Under the pieces are notes generated by a model. That model saw nothing but the letters and a program-made list of their open reading frames with translations, was not told the origin of the DNA and made no database searches. From NCBI GenBank assembly GCA_902493375.1, contig CABUPH010000001.1, positions 62,001-126,000 of the forward strand: a stretch of DNA of 64,000 nt. The letters run 5' to 3'. This document shows positions 45,430 to 53,964 of the stretch, piece after piece. Origin of the DNA: an uncultured Collinsella sp. (GTDB taxonomy: Bacteria; Actinomycetota; Coriobacteriia; Coriobacteriales; Coriobacteriaceae). The translations under genes were made by a program, and so were the position numbers. Position 1 is the stretch's first letter. The number at the start of each line of letters is the position of its first letter.

Positions 45430-46204
45430 CGGAGCCCTCACCGCCCATCATGGCAACGACCTCCATAATGCGGTCGAAGAACTCTCGGCGGTCGGTGTCG
45501 CCGCGGCGCAGCTCGGTGAAGATCTTGCCGTCGCGGATAAACAGCACACGGCTCGTGTAGCTGGCGGCAAAGCTATCGTGCGTGACCATGAGCACGGTAG
45601 CGCGTAGGCGGCGGTTAAGGGCCTCCAGGCTCTCGAGCAGCAGGCGAGCGCTCTTGGAATCGAGGGCGCCGGTGGGCTCGTCGGCCATGATCATGGTGGG
45701 GTCGGTGACGAGCGCACGAGCCGCGGCAACGCGCTGCTGCTGACCGCCGGACATCTGGTAGGGATACTTGTCGAGCACCTGACTAATGGACAGGCGCGCG
45801 GCCACATCCTGCACTCGGGTCGAGATCTCTGCCGAGTTTGTGCGGGCGATGGTGAGCGGCAGGGCGATGTTCTCGCGTGCCGTGAGCGTATCGAGCAGGT
45901 TGGAGTCCTGGAAGATAAAGCCGAGCTCCTCGCGGCGGAACTGCGAAAGCTTAGCCTGCTTCATGCGCGTTACGTCCTGCCCGTTGATGCGGATGGTGCC
46001 GCTCGTGGCGCCATCGATGGTCGACACGCAGTTGAGCAACGTCGACTTGCCCGAGCCCGAAGCGCCCATGATGCCAACAAATTCGCCGCGGTTGACGGTA
46101 AAGCTGACGTCGTTGAGCGCGCGGGTCACGTTGCCCAGCGCTCCATATACCTTTTCGAGATGCGCGACCTCCAGTACCGGGGTCGCCATGTGCGTGGTTT
46201 GCAT
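45419..46204 (-). CDS. ABC ATPase, BceA type
   Basis: 261 residues with Walker A GASGSGKST, GFIFQDSNLLDTLTARENIALPLTI, signature MSGGQQQR and DEPTGALDSKSA, then a switch His in VTHDSFAASY. The start at 46204 follows AAAGGA. It overlaps the downstream permease gene. The pair probably protects against bacitracin-like or lantibiotic peptides, or exports another amphipathic peptide. Confidence 0.9.
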   Translation of the reverse strand: MQTTHMATPVLEVAHLEKVYGALGNVTRALNDVSFTVNRGEFVGIMGASGSGKSTLLNCVSTIDGATSGTIRINGQDVTRMKQAKLSQFRREELGFIFQDSNLLDTLTARENIALPLTIARTNSAEISTRVQDVAARLSISQVLDKYPYQMSGGQQQRVAAARALVTDPTMIMADEPTGALDSKSARLLLESLEALNRRLRATVLMVTHDSFAASYTSRVLFIRDGKIFTELRRGDTDRREFFDRIMEVVAMMGGEGSDAL

Positions 46205-46352
46205 ACCGAGTCCTTTCTTGCGATTAGTCTACGGCATCTATAGTCGCAAGAAGACGAGTCGGCTACCATCGATATGGCTTACGCTTGCCTTACCGTTGTG
46301 TAAGGTACGGGTAGCTACCCTGCCGCGTGTTGATGTTGAGAGAGGACTCCTG

Positions 46353-47342
46353 TTGAAGACTGTTCATGTTGCCGCTGGGATCATTCGCAAGGAAGGATCT
46401 GACGAGCTGCTTGCCGTGCAGCGCGGCTACGGCAACATGCAGGGACTATGGGAGTTTCCCGGCGGCAAGCTCATGCGCGGCGAGACACCCGAAGACGCCG
46501 TGCGCCGCGAGCTCATGGAAGAGCTGCAGGTAAAAGTCACCAACCTGCGCGATTTCTATACCGTTGAGTATGACTACCCTAATTTTCATCTCTCCATGGA
46601 GTGCTACTACTGCTCGCTCGCTGATGAATCCGGTGAGCCCCAGAAGCACGACCGCCAGCTCGATATCCGCTGGATTCCGCGCACCTCGCTTGCCACGGTT
46701 GAGTGGATGCCCGCCGACAAGGGGCTCATTGATGCCCTGATTGAGCTGAAGGAAGACCGGCTTGAGGCTAACGGCGCCGCCAACGACGCCGAGGCCACCA
46801 CGGCAGACGAATCTGCTACCAAACCCAAACGTAAACCCAAGCGCCGCAGCAAAAAGCGTCCCAAGCCCGGTCTGCTCGACGGCATCGATACCTCGGACCT
46901 CTCCGCTGACGAGCGCGAACTGGTCCGCCGTCGCGCCGCCATCAAAAAGTCCATGAAGGGCAACAAGCGCGCCAACACCAAGCCCGAGCTGCTCGTACGA
47001 CAGCGCCTGCGCGCAGCGGGCCTTACGGGTTATCGCTTGGAATGGAAGGTTCCCGGCAAGCCCGACATCGCCTTCCCCGGCCGCAAGATCGCCATTTTCG
47101 TCAACGGCTGCTTTTGGCACCGCTGCCCCAAATGCAACCCAAGTCAGCCCAAGCGCAATGTTGAATTTTGGGAGGCAAAGTTCCGTCGCAACGTCGAGCG
47201 CGACCGCGCTGCCGTGGCAGCACTCACTCAAATGGGCTGGACACCCATAACCATCTGGGAATGCGAGCTCAAAAAAGACCGCATCGATGCCACCATGGAA
47301 AAGGTCATCGAGCAGGTGCGGGCCGCAGAGCCGCAGCGCTAG
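46353..47342 (+). CDS. MutT/Nudix-Vsr endonuclease fusion protein
   Basis: One uninterrupted frame encodes two repair domains. Residues ~3-130 are a MutT-like Nudix hydrolase with a complete Nudix box, G38 to ~V60 (GKLMRGE, then RE and EE). A linker rich in Lys and Arg (~157-172) follows. Residues ~200-329 are a Vsr-type mismatch endonuclease: PGKPDIAFPGRKIAIFVNGCFWHRCPKC, FWEAKFRRNVERDR and ITIWECEL. The likely start is TTG 46353, six bases after GAGAGAGGA; the frame is open far upstream but over the bceA gene. No cytosine methylase is adjacent. It may sanitise oxidised nucleotides and nick T:G mismatches. Confidence 0.85.
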   Translation: MKTVHVAAGIIRKEGSDELLAVQRGYGNMQGLWEFPGGKLMRGETPEDAVRRELMEELQVKVTNLRDFYTVEYDYPNFHLSMECYYCSLADESGEPQKHDRQLDIRWIPRTSLATVEWMPADKGLIDALIELKEDRLEANGAANDAEATTADESATKPKRKPKRRSKKRPKPGLLDGIDTSDLSADERELVRRRAAIKKSMKGNKRANTKPELLVRQRLRAAGLTGYRLEWKVPGKPDIAFPGRKIAIFVNGCFWHRCPKCNPSQPKRNVEFWEAKFRRNVERDRAAVAALTQMGWTPITIWECELKKDRIDATMEKVIEQVRAAEPQR

Positions 47343-47596
47343 GAACAAGCCGTCCACACGCCCCACACAGGCGAGCCACATCCACGTCACAAACCTTAGA
47401 AAGCCCTTAAGTCCAAAACCTTTCAAGAGTGTTACTCGATAGCTTTGACCTGCGGTTTCATTGTTACATCAAACCTGATTAAGCCTTTCTTTAGCGCTTC
47501 TTTGCAACAGCCGCGGCATAATACTGCCAACGCACGGAACCTAGCAGCATACCCCGTGCGCAACCTTTTGGTGGACATCGAGGAGGCCGCATAAGC

Positions 47597-47806
47597 ATGC
47601 ATTCTTCCAATGACGCAGCACAGCAGCCATCCCTAAATCATGCAAACCTTTTCTCCTTCCCCCCGACACAGAGAAACGGCCTCCTCGACTCCCCCACCAC
47701 AAAAGCCAAACGCTCAACCGACCAGAGCCACAACTTGCGAGCATCGTTCGAAAAGCTCCAAGCATCCCTAGACAAAACCTTCCCCAACCAAGCCAGGGCA
47801 TACTGA
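47597..47806 (+). CDS. Possible small protein (69 aa), unrecognised
   Basis: An ATG with GAGGAGG 11 bases upstream opens a 69-codon frame. The product is polar, Ser/Asn/Gln-rich and lacks hydrophobic segments. Its C-terminal half (LRASFEKLQASLDKTF) could form one amphipathic helix. No family is recognised and codon use is not telling, so it may be a chance ORF. The rest of the 47343-47596 stretch upstream shows no gene, only a moderately AT-rich possible promoter region. Confidence 0.3.
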   Translation: MHSSNDAAQQPSLNHANLFSFPPTQRNGLLDSPTTKAKRSTDQSHNLRASFEKLQASLDKTFPNQARAY

Positions 47807-47887
47807 CCCCTCATCAACAAAGTAGCTCTCACGCTCCAATTTTTCCGCCCAACGCCACAAGGGCGACGACCTCGAGCAGGTCAACTT

Positions 47888-48011
47888 GGGAGGGATGAGG
47901 GCTTAGTTCCCCAATCTTTCCGCAGGGGCAAAAAGCCTCGCCGCACGAAGTGCGCAGCGAGGCTTTTTGCATGCCCGAGGACGATTGGGGAACTAAGCCC
48001 TCGTCCCTCCC
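47888..48011. repeat. Family A palindrome, copy A5
   Basis: 29-bp outer arms (47888-47916, 47983-48011) with one mismatch. In the minus direction, CGTCCTCG and CTGCGGA flank GGGC/GCCC and an inner stem GCAAAAAGCCTCGC with apical CACGAAGTG. It starts 33 bases past the stop of the aldolase gene. Confidence 0.85.
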
Positions 48012-48044
48012 CGGGATATATAGCGAGTCGGAGTACTCTTGCTG

Positions 48045-48902
48045 TTACTCTGCTTTGCCCACAGAGTTGAGGTTGGTCATGCGGATCTTAACCAGCTCGG
48101 TGATCTCACGCATACCCTCCTTGGCCGGCTTCTTGGGATCGAAGCAGGCGGGGTTCTCGGCCATGTAGGCCATGAAGCCCTTGGTGTAGGCCTGACGCAG
48201 CTCGGTGGCGTAGTTAACCTTGCAGATGCCGTTCTTCACAGCCTCGGCAACCTGCTCATCGGGCACACCGGAGGTGCCGTGCAGAACCAGCGGCACGTCG
48301 ACGGCGTCGCGGATGGCCTTGACCACGGACTGCTCGATATGCGGATCGCTCGTGTAAACGCCGTGGCTGGTGCCAACGCCAATGGCCAGCGAGGTGCAGC
48401 CGGTGCGCTCAACGAACTCCTTGGCCTCGGCAGGATCGGTGTAGGGGCTCTCGCCCTCAACCGCGGGACCGTCGTCCTCCTTGCCGCCAACCTTACCGAG
48501 CTCGGCCTCGACGGGCACGCCCATAGCGCGGCCAGCGTCGGCGACGGACTTGGTCAGGGCGATGTTGTCCTCGAAGGACTCGTGCGAACCGTCGATCATG
48601 ACAGAGGTGTAGCCCGTGCGGAAAGCCTGCATGCAGCGGTCATAGCCATCGCCGTGATCGAGGTGCAGAGCGACGGGCACGGAAGCGCGCTCGGCGGCAG
48701 CCTTGACCATGCCGTAGAAGTAGTCCAGACCAGCGGTCTTGATGGTGCCCGGGGTGGTCTGCATGATGACGGGGGACTTGGTCTCCTCGGCAGCAGCCAG
48801 AACGGCCATAACAAACTCGAGGTTCTCGACGTTGAAAGCGCCAACAGCGTAGTGGCCGGCCTGAGCGTCCTTGAGCATCTTTTCGGTGGTAACAAGTGCC
48901 AT
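48045..48902 (-). CDS. Class II bisphosphate aldolase (fructose- or tagatose-1,6-bisphosphate)
   Basis: 285 residues starting at ATG 48902 after AGAGGAG; the longer open frame is unlike the family. GAFNVENLEFVMAVLAAAEE opens the barrel. The zinc/catalytic region HLDHGDGYDRC includes H80, D82 and H83, and LAIGVGTSHGVY and LVLHGTSGVPDEQ are present. Length and sequence fit the GatY/KbaY/Fba class. Because lacC, lacA and lacB are in the same window, it could cleave tagatose 1,6-bisphosphate as well as serve glycolysis. It is divergent from a DeoR-type regulator. Confidence 0.88.
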   Translation of the reverse strand: MALVTTEKMLKDAQAGHYAVGAFNVENLEFVMAVLAAAEETKSPVIMQTTPGTIKTAGLDYFYGMVKAAAERASVPVALHLDHGDGYDRCMQAFRTGYTSVMIDGSHESFEDNIALTKSVADAGRAMGVPVEAELGKVGGKEDDGPAVEGESPYTDPAEAKEFVERTGCTSLAIGVGTSHGVYTSDPHIEQSVVKAIRDAVDVPLVLHGTSGVPDEQVAEAVKNGICKVNYATELRQAYTKGFMAYMAENPACFDPKKPAKEGMREITELVKIRMTNLNSVGKAE

Positions 48903-49121
48903 GAGCGTTTGCTCCTCTCCCTCGCCCGCATCTGGACATCGGGCGTACGTGTCCGCAAGGCCTATTACCTTGCGTTTTGCTGCGCCCATTGTATGAAAAT
49001 CGACGGCGTCGCACGTATGAGATATCACCGGCACACAGGTCAAGACACTCGTTTTTGAAAAGCAAACGGAAGGGATTCGCGCCGGATCCCTCTATACGAC
49101 ATTGCAGTTTTCAAGCAAATC

Positions 49122-49143
49122 ATCTTTCTTTTATAGAAAAGAT
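49122..49143. promoter_or_regulatory. AT-rich palindrome in the aldolase-deoR divergent gap
   Basis: ATCTTT and AAAGAT-type ends enclose TTTATAGAA (imperfect 22-bp dyad). A second loose dyad (GTAA..GAAA..TTTC..TTAC) follows at ~49146-49168. Plausible DeoR sites or promoter elements within the 334-base gap 48903-49236. Confidence 0.3.
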
Positions 49144-49236
49144 AAGTAATCGAAAGGTATTTTCTTACTCAAAAAGAAAATGAACGAAAATAGAGTCAAC
49201 ACAATTCCTGCAAATTTGGCCGAGAATGGAGCAGCT

Positions 49237-50040
49237 ATGGCCCACGCAACAACCCGAGCCTTCGCCGATGAGCGTCGTGCCGCCATCATGGAAATGCTTG
49301 AGCATAATGCCTCGGTGCAGGTAGCAGAAATCGCCCAGACCTTTGGCGTGTCCTCCGTTACCGCCCGCGCCGACCTGGACGCGCTCGCCGAAGCAGGCAA
49401 GCTGCGCCGCACGCATGGTGGCGCCGTATCGCTCCACAAGCGTCTGACTGTCTCCACGCAGGATCGCCGCATCAACATCAATGTCGCCGCCAAGCAGGCC
49501 ATCGCACAAAGCGCCATCGAGTTCGTCAATGACGGCGACACGCTGCTCGTCGACTCAGGCACCACGGCGCTCGAGTTCGTCCGGCTCCTCGATCAGCGCG
49601 ACGGCATCACCGTCATCACAGCCGACATTACCATTGCCGATTACATCGACGAGAGTATGCCCTCGGTTGATGTCGTCATGCTGGGCGGGGCGCTGCGCAA
49701 AGGCCATCGTTATCTGTACGGACCGCTCACTATGCAGGCGCTTCAAACGGTTCACGCCGACCTTGCCGTCATGTGCCCTGGCGCTTTTGTACCCGGCTGC
49801 GGCTTTACCACCGACTTTCCGCAGATGGCCGAGACCAAAGCGGCTATGGTCGGTGCCGCCCGTCAAAGCGTCGCCCTCATGGACGCCAGCAAGGTTAATG
49901 GACGCGGCATGTACCGCTTTGCCGAGCTGACCGATGTCGACACCATCGTGATGGACCGTGATCCCGATGGCGCCGTCGCCACCTCAATCGCCGAGACCGC
50001 CGACGACGCCCGCCCGAATCTCGTCATCGCCGGCGCTTAA
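49237..50040 (+). CDS. DeoR-family transcriptional regulator
   Basis: 267 residues. The N-terminal winged helix reads RRAAIMEMLEHNASVQVAEIAQTFGVSSVTARADLDALAEAGKLRRTHGGAV, the DeoR signature. The sensor domain has the phosphosugar site DSGTTALEFVRLL and VMLGGALRKGHRYLYGP. The ATG at 49237 follows GGAG at a good distance; an ATG 19 codons upstream is possible. DeoR proteins usually sense a phosphorylated sugar, and the divergent aldolase gene is an obvious target. Tagatose or fructose phosphates are candidate effectors. Confidence 0.85.
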   Translation: MAHATTRAFADERRAAIMEMLEHNASVQVAEIAQTFGVSSVTARADLDALAEAGKLRRTHGGAVSLHKRLTVSTQDRRININVAAKQAIAQSAIEFVNDGDTLLVDSGTTALEFVRLLDQRDGITVITADITIADYIDESMPSVDVVMLGGALRKGHRYLYGPLTMQALQTVHADLAVMCPGAFVPGCGFTTDFPQMAETKAAMVGAARQSVALMDASKVNGRGMYRFAELTDVDTIVMDRDPDGAVATSIAETADDARPNLVIAGA

Positions 50041-50045
50041 ACAAA

Positions 50046-50076
50046 AACCACCACAAAGGTCTCCTTTGTGGTGGTT
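50046..50076. terminator. Bidirectional terminator between deoR and the flavodiiron gene
   Basis: AACCACCACAAAGG-TCT-CCTTTGTGGTGGTT, a perfect 14-bp stem between convergent genes. Confidence 0.85.
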
Positions 50077-50099
50077 GAGCATCAGAAGTGAATGTGTCG

Positions 50100-51260
50100 C
50101 TACTTGGACAGCTCGTCGGCGAGAACCTCGATCTGAGCGCGCGAGGCGTCGTTGAGCGAGCCCAGCACGGTCACCTTGTTCTGCGCCAGGGTGATGTCCT
50201 TCATGCCCTCGAGCTCCTTGGTCATAACCTTGGCAGCGGTGGGCGCCCAGGAGCCGGCCTCAACGAGCGCCACCGTACGGTTCTGATAGGCGTGCTCGGC
50301 AAGCGTGTGGATAAAGGTGCTCATGAACGGGAAGATCTCGCCCTGATAGGTGATGGAGGCGAGCACCAGACGGTCATAGCGGAACGCATCCTCAACGGCC
50401 TCGGCCATGTCGTCGCGAGCCAAGTCAAAGACGGAAACCTTCTGGCCGCGGGCCTCGAGCGCAGATGCAAGCTCCTCAACGGCGGCCTTCAGATGGCCGT
50501 ACACGCTCGCATAGGCAATCGTGACGCCCTCGTCCTCGGGCTGATAGCTCGACCAGGTGTTGTAGGTGTCGAGGTAATAGCCCAGATTCTCGGTCAGTAC
50601 GGGGCCGTGGAGCGGACAGATAATCTGGATATCCAGGTCGGCGGCCTTCTTGAGCACGGTCTGCACGAATTTGCCGAACTTACCGACGATGCCAAAGTAG
50701 TAGCGGCGCGCTTCGCAAGCCCAGCCTTCCGGGTCCTCGATGTCGTTGGCGCCGAACTTGCCAAAGCCGTCGGCACTAAAGAGCACCTTGTCGGTAGACT
50801 CGTAGGAGAAAATCACCTCGGGCCAGTGAACGTTGGGAGCGCCGACAAACGTTAGGCTGTGACCGCCCAGATCGAGCACGTCGCCCTCTTTGACGACCAT
50901 CTTGCGCTCGGGGTAGTCGGTGCCAAAGTAGTTGACCATCATGCGGAAGGCACCCATGCTGGCCACAATCTGTGCCTGGGGGTAGCGCTCCATAAAGGCG
51001 GCGATGCCAGCAGAGTGATCGGGCTCCATGTGATGGATAACCAGGTAGTCGGGCGTACGTCCATCGAGCGCGGCCTCGAGGTTGCCGAGCCACTCGTCAA
51101 CAAAACCACCATCGACCGAATCGGCGACAGCGATCTTTTCGCCCAAGATAACGTAGCTGTTGTATGCCATACCGTTCTCGGACACATCGTACTGGCCCTC
51201 GAACAGGTCAATGTCGTGATCGTCGACGCCAACGTAGCGGATATCCTTGGTGATCTCCAT
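50100..51260 (-). CDS. Flavodiiron protein (FprA-type A flavoprotein)
   Basis: 386 residues from ATG 51260 after AGGAGGC. The N-terminal metallo-beta-lactamase-like domain holds a diiron site: H77-x-E79-x-D81-H82 (IHHMEPDHSAG), with later His and Asp ligands. Residues ~250-386 are a flavodoxin-like FMN domain (VTIAYASVYGHLKAAVEELA). Such proteins reduce oxygen to water and/or nitric oxide to nitrous oxide in anaerobes, sheltering oxygen-sensitive enzymes such as PFL. There is no fused rubredoxin, so a separate electron donor is needed. Monocistronic. Confidence 0.92.
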   Translation of the reverse strand: MEITKDIRYVGVDDHDIDLFEGQYDVSENGMAYNSYVILGEKIAVADSVDGGFVDEWLGNLEAALDGRTPDYLVIHHMEPDHSAGIAAFMERYPQAQIVASMGAFRMMVNYFGTDYPERKMVVKEGDVLDLGGHSLTFVGAPNVHWPEVIFSYESTDKVLFSADGFGKFGANDIEDPEGWACEARRYYFGIVGKFGKFVQTVLKKAADLDIQIICPLHGPVLTENLGYYLDTYNTWSSYQPEDEGVTIAYASVYGHLKAAVEELASALEARGQKVSVFDLARDDMAEAVEDAFRYDRLVLASITYQGEIFPFMSTFIHTLAEHAYQNRTVALVEAGSWAPTAAKVMTKELEGMKDITLAQNKVTVLGSLNDASRAQIEVLADELSK

Positions 51261-51389
51261 CAGGCAAAGCCTCCTAGATAGACAAAATAACCTGTCTATC
51301 ATAGCACTCGGCAGCATTCCAACTGTTATCTGCCGGCATCCTTACCGATTGTTATTGAAATACGATAAATCGCCGTTTACCTGCGCAAA

Positions 51390-52421
51390 CTATGAGCGTG
51401 GTATCGCCGTGCTATGTCGAATAATGAGCTGGCCGGGAATACGAATGGCAACGGTTTTGCCCGCCGTACCCGCCTCGGGAACCGCATGCTCGAATACCTC
51501 GCGTCCGCGCTGATGTAGATCGAATCGCACGGTCGTAAGCTCGTTGTGTGCCACAAAATCATCGAGCGAATCGTCGACGCCCACCACGCTCACGTCCTCG
51601 GGCACGCGCAGACCGCTATCGCGCAGCGCTGCAATCGCGCCATTTGCCATCTGGTCGTTTGCCGCATAAATCGCCGTCATGGCGCGATCGTGCTCGGCCA
51701 GGTACCTGCCGGCCTCGTAGCCGCTGTTGGCAGACCAGTCGCCCTCGAGCGGCTTTGCCGGCTCGATGTGTTTACGCTCGAGCGCATCCTGCCAACCGGC
51801 TCGACGAAATTGCTCGTCGACCGAGAACGACGGGCCGCCAATATAGCGAATCTGCTCGTGCCCCAGCTCAAGCAGGTGATCCATAAGCAAGAGCGAGCAG
51901 CCGTAATGGTCGGAATCGACCGTGGTCACGCGCGGATGCGCGTACATGGTAACGATGACCGTGCCAATGCCCGGCAGTGGATCAAACGTCTCAAAATCGG
52001 GCGCCATGCGGCTCATGCCGATGATGATACCGTCCACCGGCAATGCGGCCATACGACGCGTGGCCTCGGCAAGTGAGAATTCCTCGGTCTTGGACATCTC
52101 GACCAGCGTGATGGCGCAATTATGCTCGCGAGCAGCGCTGGCGATGCCGTCGATCATTGAGAGGTTGCCAAACTTGGTGACATCGTTGATGCATAGGCCG
52201 ACCGAATGGTAACGGCCGTCGCGCAGCGAGCGACCGGCATAACTCGGACGAAAGCCGAGCTCTTGCATAGCAGCCTGCACGCGCTGGCGCGTCTGCTCGT
52301 TAACGTTGGGCAAGCCGTTGGCGACGCGCGAAACCGTCTGTTGCGAAACGCCAGCAGCGCGGGCGACGTCGGCCATGGAGACCGGACGCGTACCTGTATC
52401 GTTGGACGGGCGCCTTGCCAC
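51390..52421 (-). CDS. LacI-family regulator, probably of galK-galT
   Basis: 343 residues: HTH SMADVARAAGVSQQTVSRVANGLPNVNEQTRQRVQAAMQELGFRPSYAGRSLR, followed by a sensor domain (SVGLCINDV, PVDGIIIGMSRM, GYEAGRYLAEHDRAMTAIYAANDQMANGAIAALRDSGLRVPEDVSVVGVDDS). The start is GTG at 52421 after AAGGTG. It is divergent from galK across 337 bases that carry three copies of a 13-14-bp operator-like sequence, so it very likely controls galactose utilisation and itself. Confidence 0.88.
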   Translation of the reverse strand: MARRPSNDTGTRPVSMADVARAAGVSQQTVSRVANGLPNVNEQTRQRVQAAMQELGFRPSYAGRSLRDGRYHSVGLCINDVTKFGNLSMIDGIASAAREHNCAITLVEMSKTEEFSLAEATRRMAALPVDGIIIGMSRMAPDFETFDPLPGIGTVIVTMYAHPRVTTVDSDHYGCSLLLMDHLLELGHEQIRYIGGPSFSVDEQFRRAGWQDALERKHIEPAKPLEGDWSANSGYEAGRYLAEHDRAMTAIYAANDQMANGAIAALRDSGLRVPEDVSVVGVDDSLDDFVAHNELTTVRFDLHQRGREVFEHAVPEAGTAGKTVAIRIPGQLIIRHSTAIPRS

Positions 52422-52513
52422 AGGATCACCTTCACCCTTGCGAGATTTGAATAGCGTGAATGCCGACCCGGGCAGAAATACATCCCGCGCCGAGGCCCGC
52501 TATCGTCGGACGC

Positions 52514-52713
52514 ATGTTAACGTACTCTACTTTTTCTATCAGCGGTTCTTTTGCTCCATATGTCCATACGGCCACACCGTTCACGGCCGAAAATCTACCG
52601 ATTACCAGATTCTCAAAAATAGATATGCGTTGTGTTATGAGTACGTTAACATACCCATTAACGTGCGGCGCCGCGACGTCTGGTTTGTGGTGCTCAAAAT
52701 TGTTAACGTACTC
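52514..52713. promoter_or_regulatory. Three operator-like repeats between the LacI-type gene and galK
   Basis: TGTTAACGTACTC occurs at 52515-52527 and 52701-52713, and inverted (GAGTACGTTAACA) at 52639-52651; ATTAACGTGC near 52655 is a partial copy. The last full site is 45 bases before galK. This fits binding by the adjacent LacI-type protein, with looping between sites ~125 and ~190 bp apart possible. Confidence 0.65.
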
Positions 52714-52758
52714 ATAATGACACGGACCAATCTCTCCGGCGTCAAGGAAAGGACCCAT

Positions 52759-53964
52759 ATGACCGCCCCCGACGAAAAGACACTCGCCACCCTCACCAAG
52801 CTGTTTGAGGAGGAGTTTGGCCCCATCGGCGACCGCCAGGTGCTCTACGTGCACGCGCCCGGGCGTTCCGAGATCAGCGGCAATCACACCGATCACGAGG
52901 GCGGCCACGTTATCGCTGGCTCGCTCGATGTCGCCGTTGACGGCATCGCCGTAGCAACCGACTCCAACAAGGTCCGCGTCGCCGACGAGGGCTACCCCAC
53001 GTTTGAGATTACGCTCGACACGCTGGATGTTCAGGAGTCCGAGAAGGGCACGTCCGCAAGCCTCGTGCGCGGTATGGCCCACGAGGTCGTAGCACTTGGT
53101 GTTGAGCCCAAGGGCTTCGACTTCGCCTTTACCTGCTCCGTTCCCTCGGGTGGCGGACTTTCGAGCTCCGCTGCTGTCGAGGCGGCTTACGGCCGCGCCA
53201 TGGAGACGCTCTGGGGCGCGCCCACGATTGAGCCCGTCGCACTCGCCCAGATGAGCCAGCGCACCGAGAACAACTACTATGGCAAGCCCTGCGGTCTTAT
53301 GGACCAGGCCGCTGTGTGCCTGGGCGGCCTTGCCTACATGGACTTTGAGGATCAAGCCCAGCCTAAGACCCAGAAGCTCGAGCTCAACTTTGAGGATCAC
53401 GGCTACGCGCTCGTGCTCGTTAAGGTCGGCGCCGACCACGTGGCCGCCACCGATGACTACGCCGCCGTTCCACGCGAAATGCAAGACGTCGCCGCCGAGT
53501 TTGGCAAGGCACGCCTGTGCGAGGTAAACGTTGCCGATTTTGACGCCAAGCTCCCCGAGCTGCGCGCCAAGCTGGGCGACCGTGCCTGCCTGCGCGCCGT
53601 TCACTACTGGTACGAGAACGGCCTGGTCGATAAGCGCTGGGCGGCCCTGAACGCCGGCGACATTGACAAGTTCCTGGTCCTGACGCGCGAGTCCGGCGCC
53701 AGCTCCGCCATGTACCTGCAAAATGTCGTTGCCAAACTGGGTTCTGAGCAACCTTCCATGTACGCCCTGGCGCTGGCCGAGCATGTGCTCGACGGCCGCG
53801 GTGCCGTCCGCATCCACGGCGGTGGCTTTGGCGGCACCATCCAGGCCTTTGTGCCGCTCGATCTGGTCGACACCTTTATCACCAAGATGAACAGCTGGCT
53901 GGGCGAGGGCTCTGCCCGCCACTACGCAATTTCTGACAAGGGGGCTTACGCGGCATGGCTGTAA
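52759..53964 (+). CDS. galK: Galactokinase
   Basis: GHMP kinase making galactose 1-phosphate. The ATG at 52759 follows AAGGAAAGGA. The galactokinase signature is present in modified form (APGRSEISGNHTDHEGGHV, where GEHTDYN is usual). The ATP loop is SVPSGGGLSSSAAVEAAYG, and the C-terminal IHGGGFGGTIQAF matches motif 3. 401 residues. galT overlaps its stop, giving a tight Leloir operon. Upstream operators suggest control by the divergent LacI-family protein. Confidence 0.93.
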   Translation: MTAPDEKTLATLTKLFEEEFGPIGDRQVLYVHAPGRSEISGNHTDHEGGHVIAGSLDVAVDGIAVATDSNKVRVADEGYPTFEITLDTLDVQESEKGTSASLVRGMAHEVVALGVEPKGFDFAFTCSVPSGGGLSSSAAVEAAYGRAMETLWGAPTIEPVALAQMSQRTENNYYGKPCGLMDQAAVCLGGLAYMDFEDQAQPKTQKLELNFEDHGYALVLVKVGADHVAATDDYAAVPREMQDVAAEFGKARLCEVNVADFDAKLPELRAKLGDRACLRAVHYWYENGLVDKRWAALNAGDIDKFLVLTRESGASSAMYLQNVVAKLGSEQPSMYALALAEHVLDGRGAVRIHGGGFGGTIQAFVPLDLVDTFITKMNSWLGEGSARHYAISDKGAYAAWL

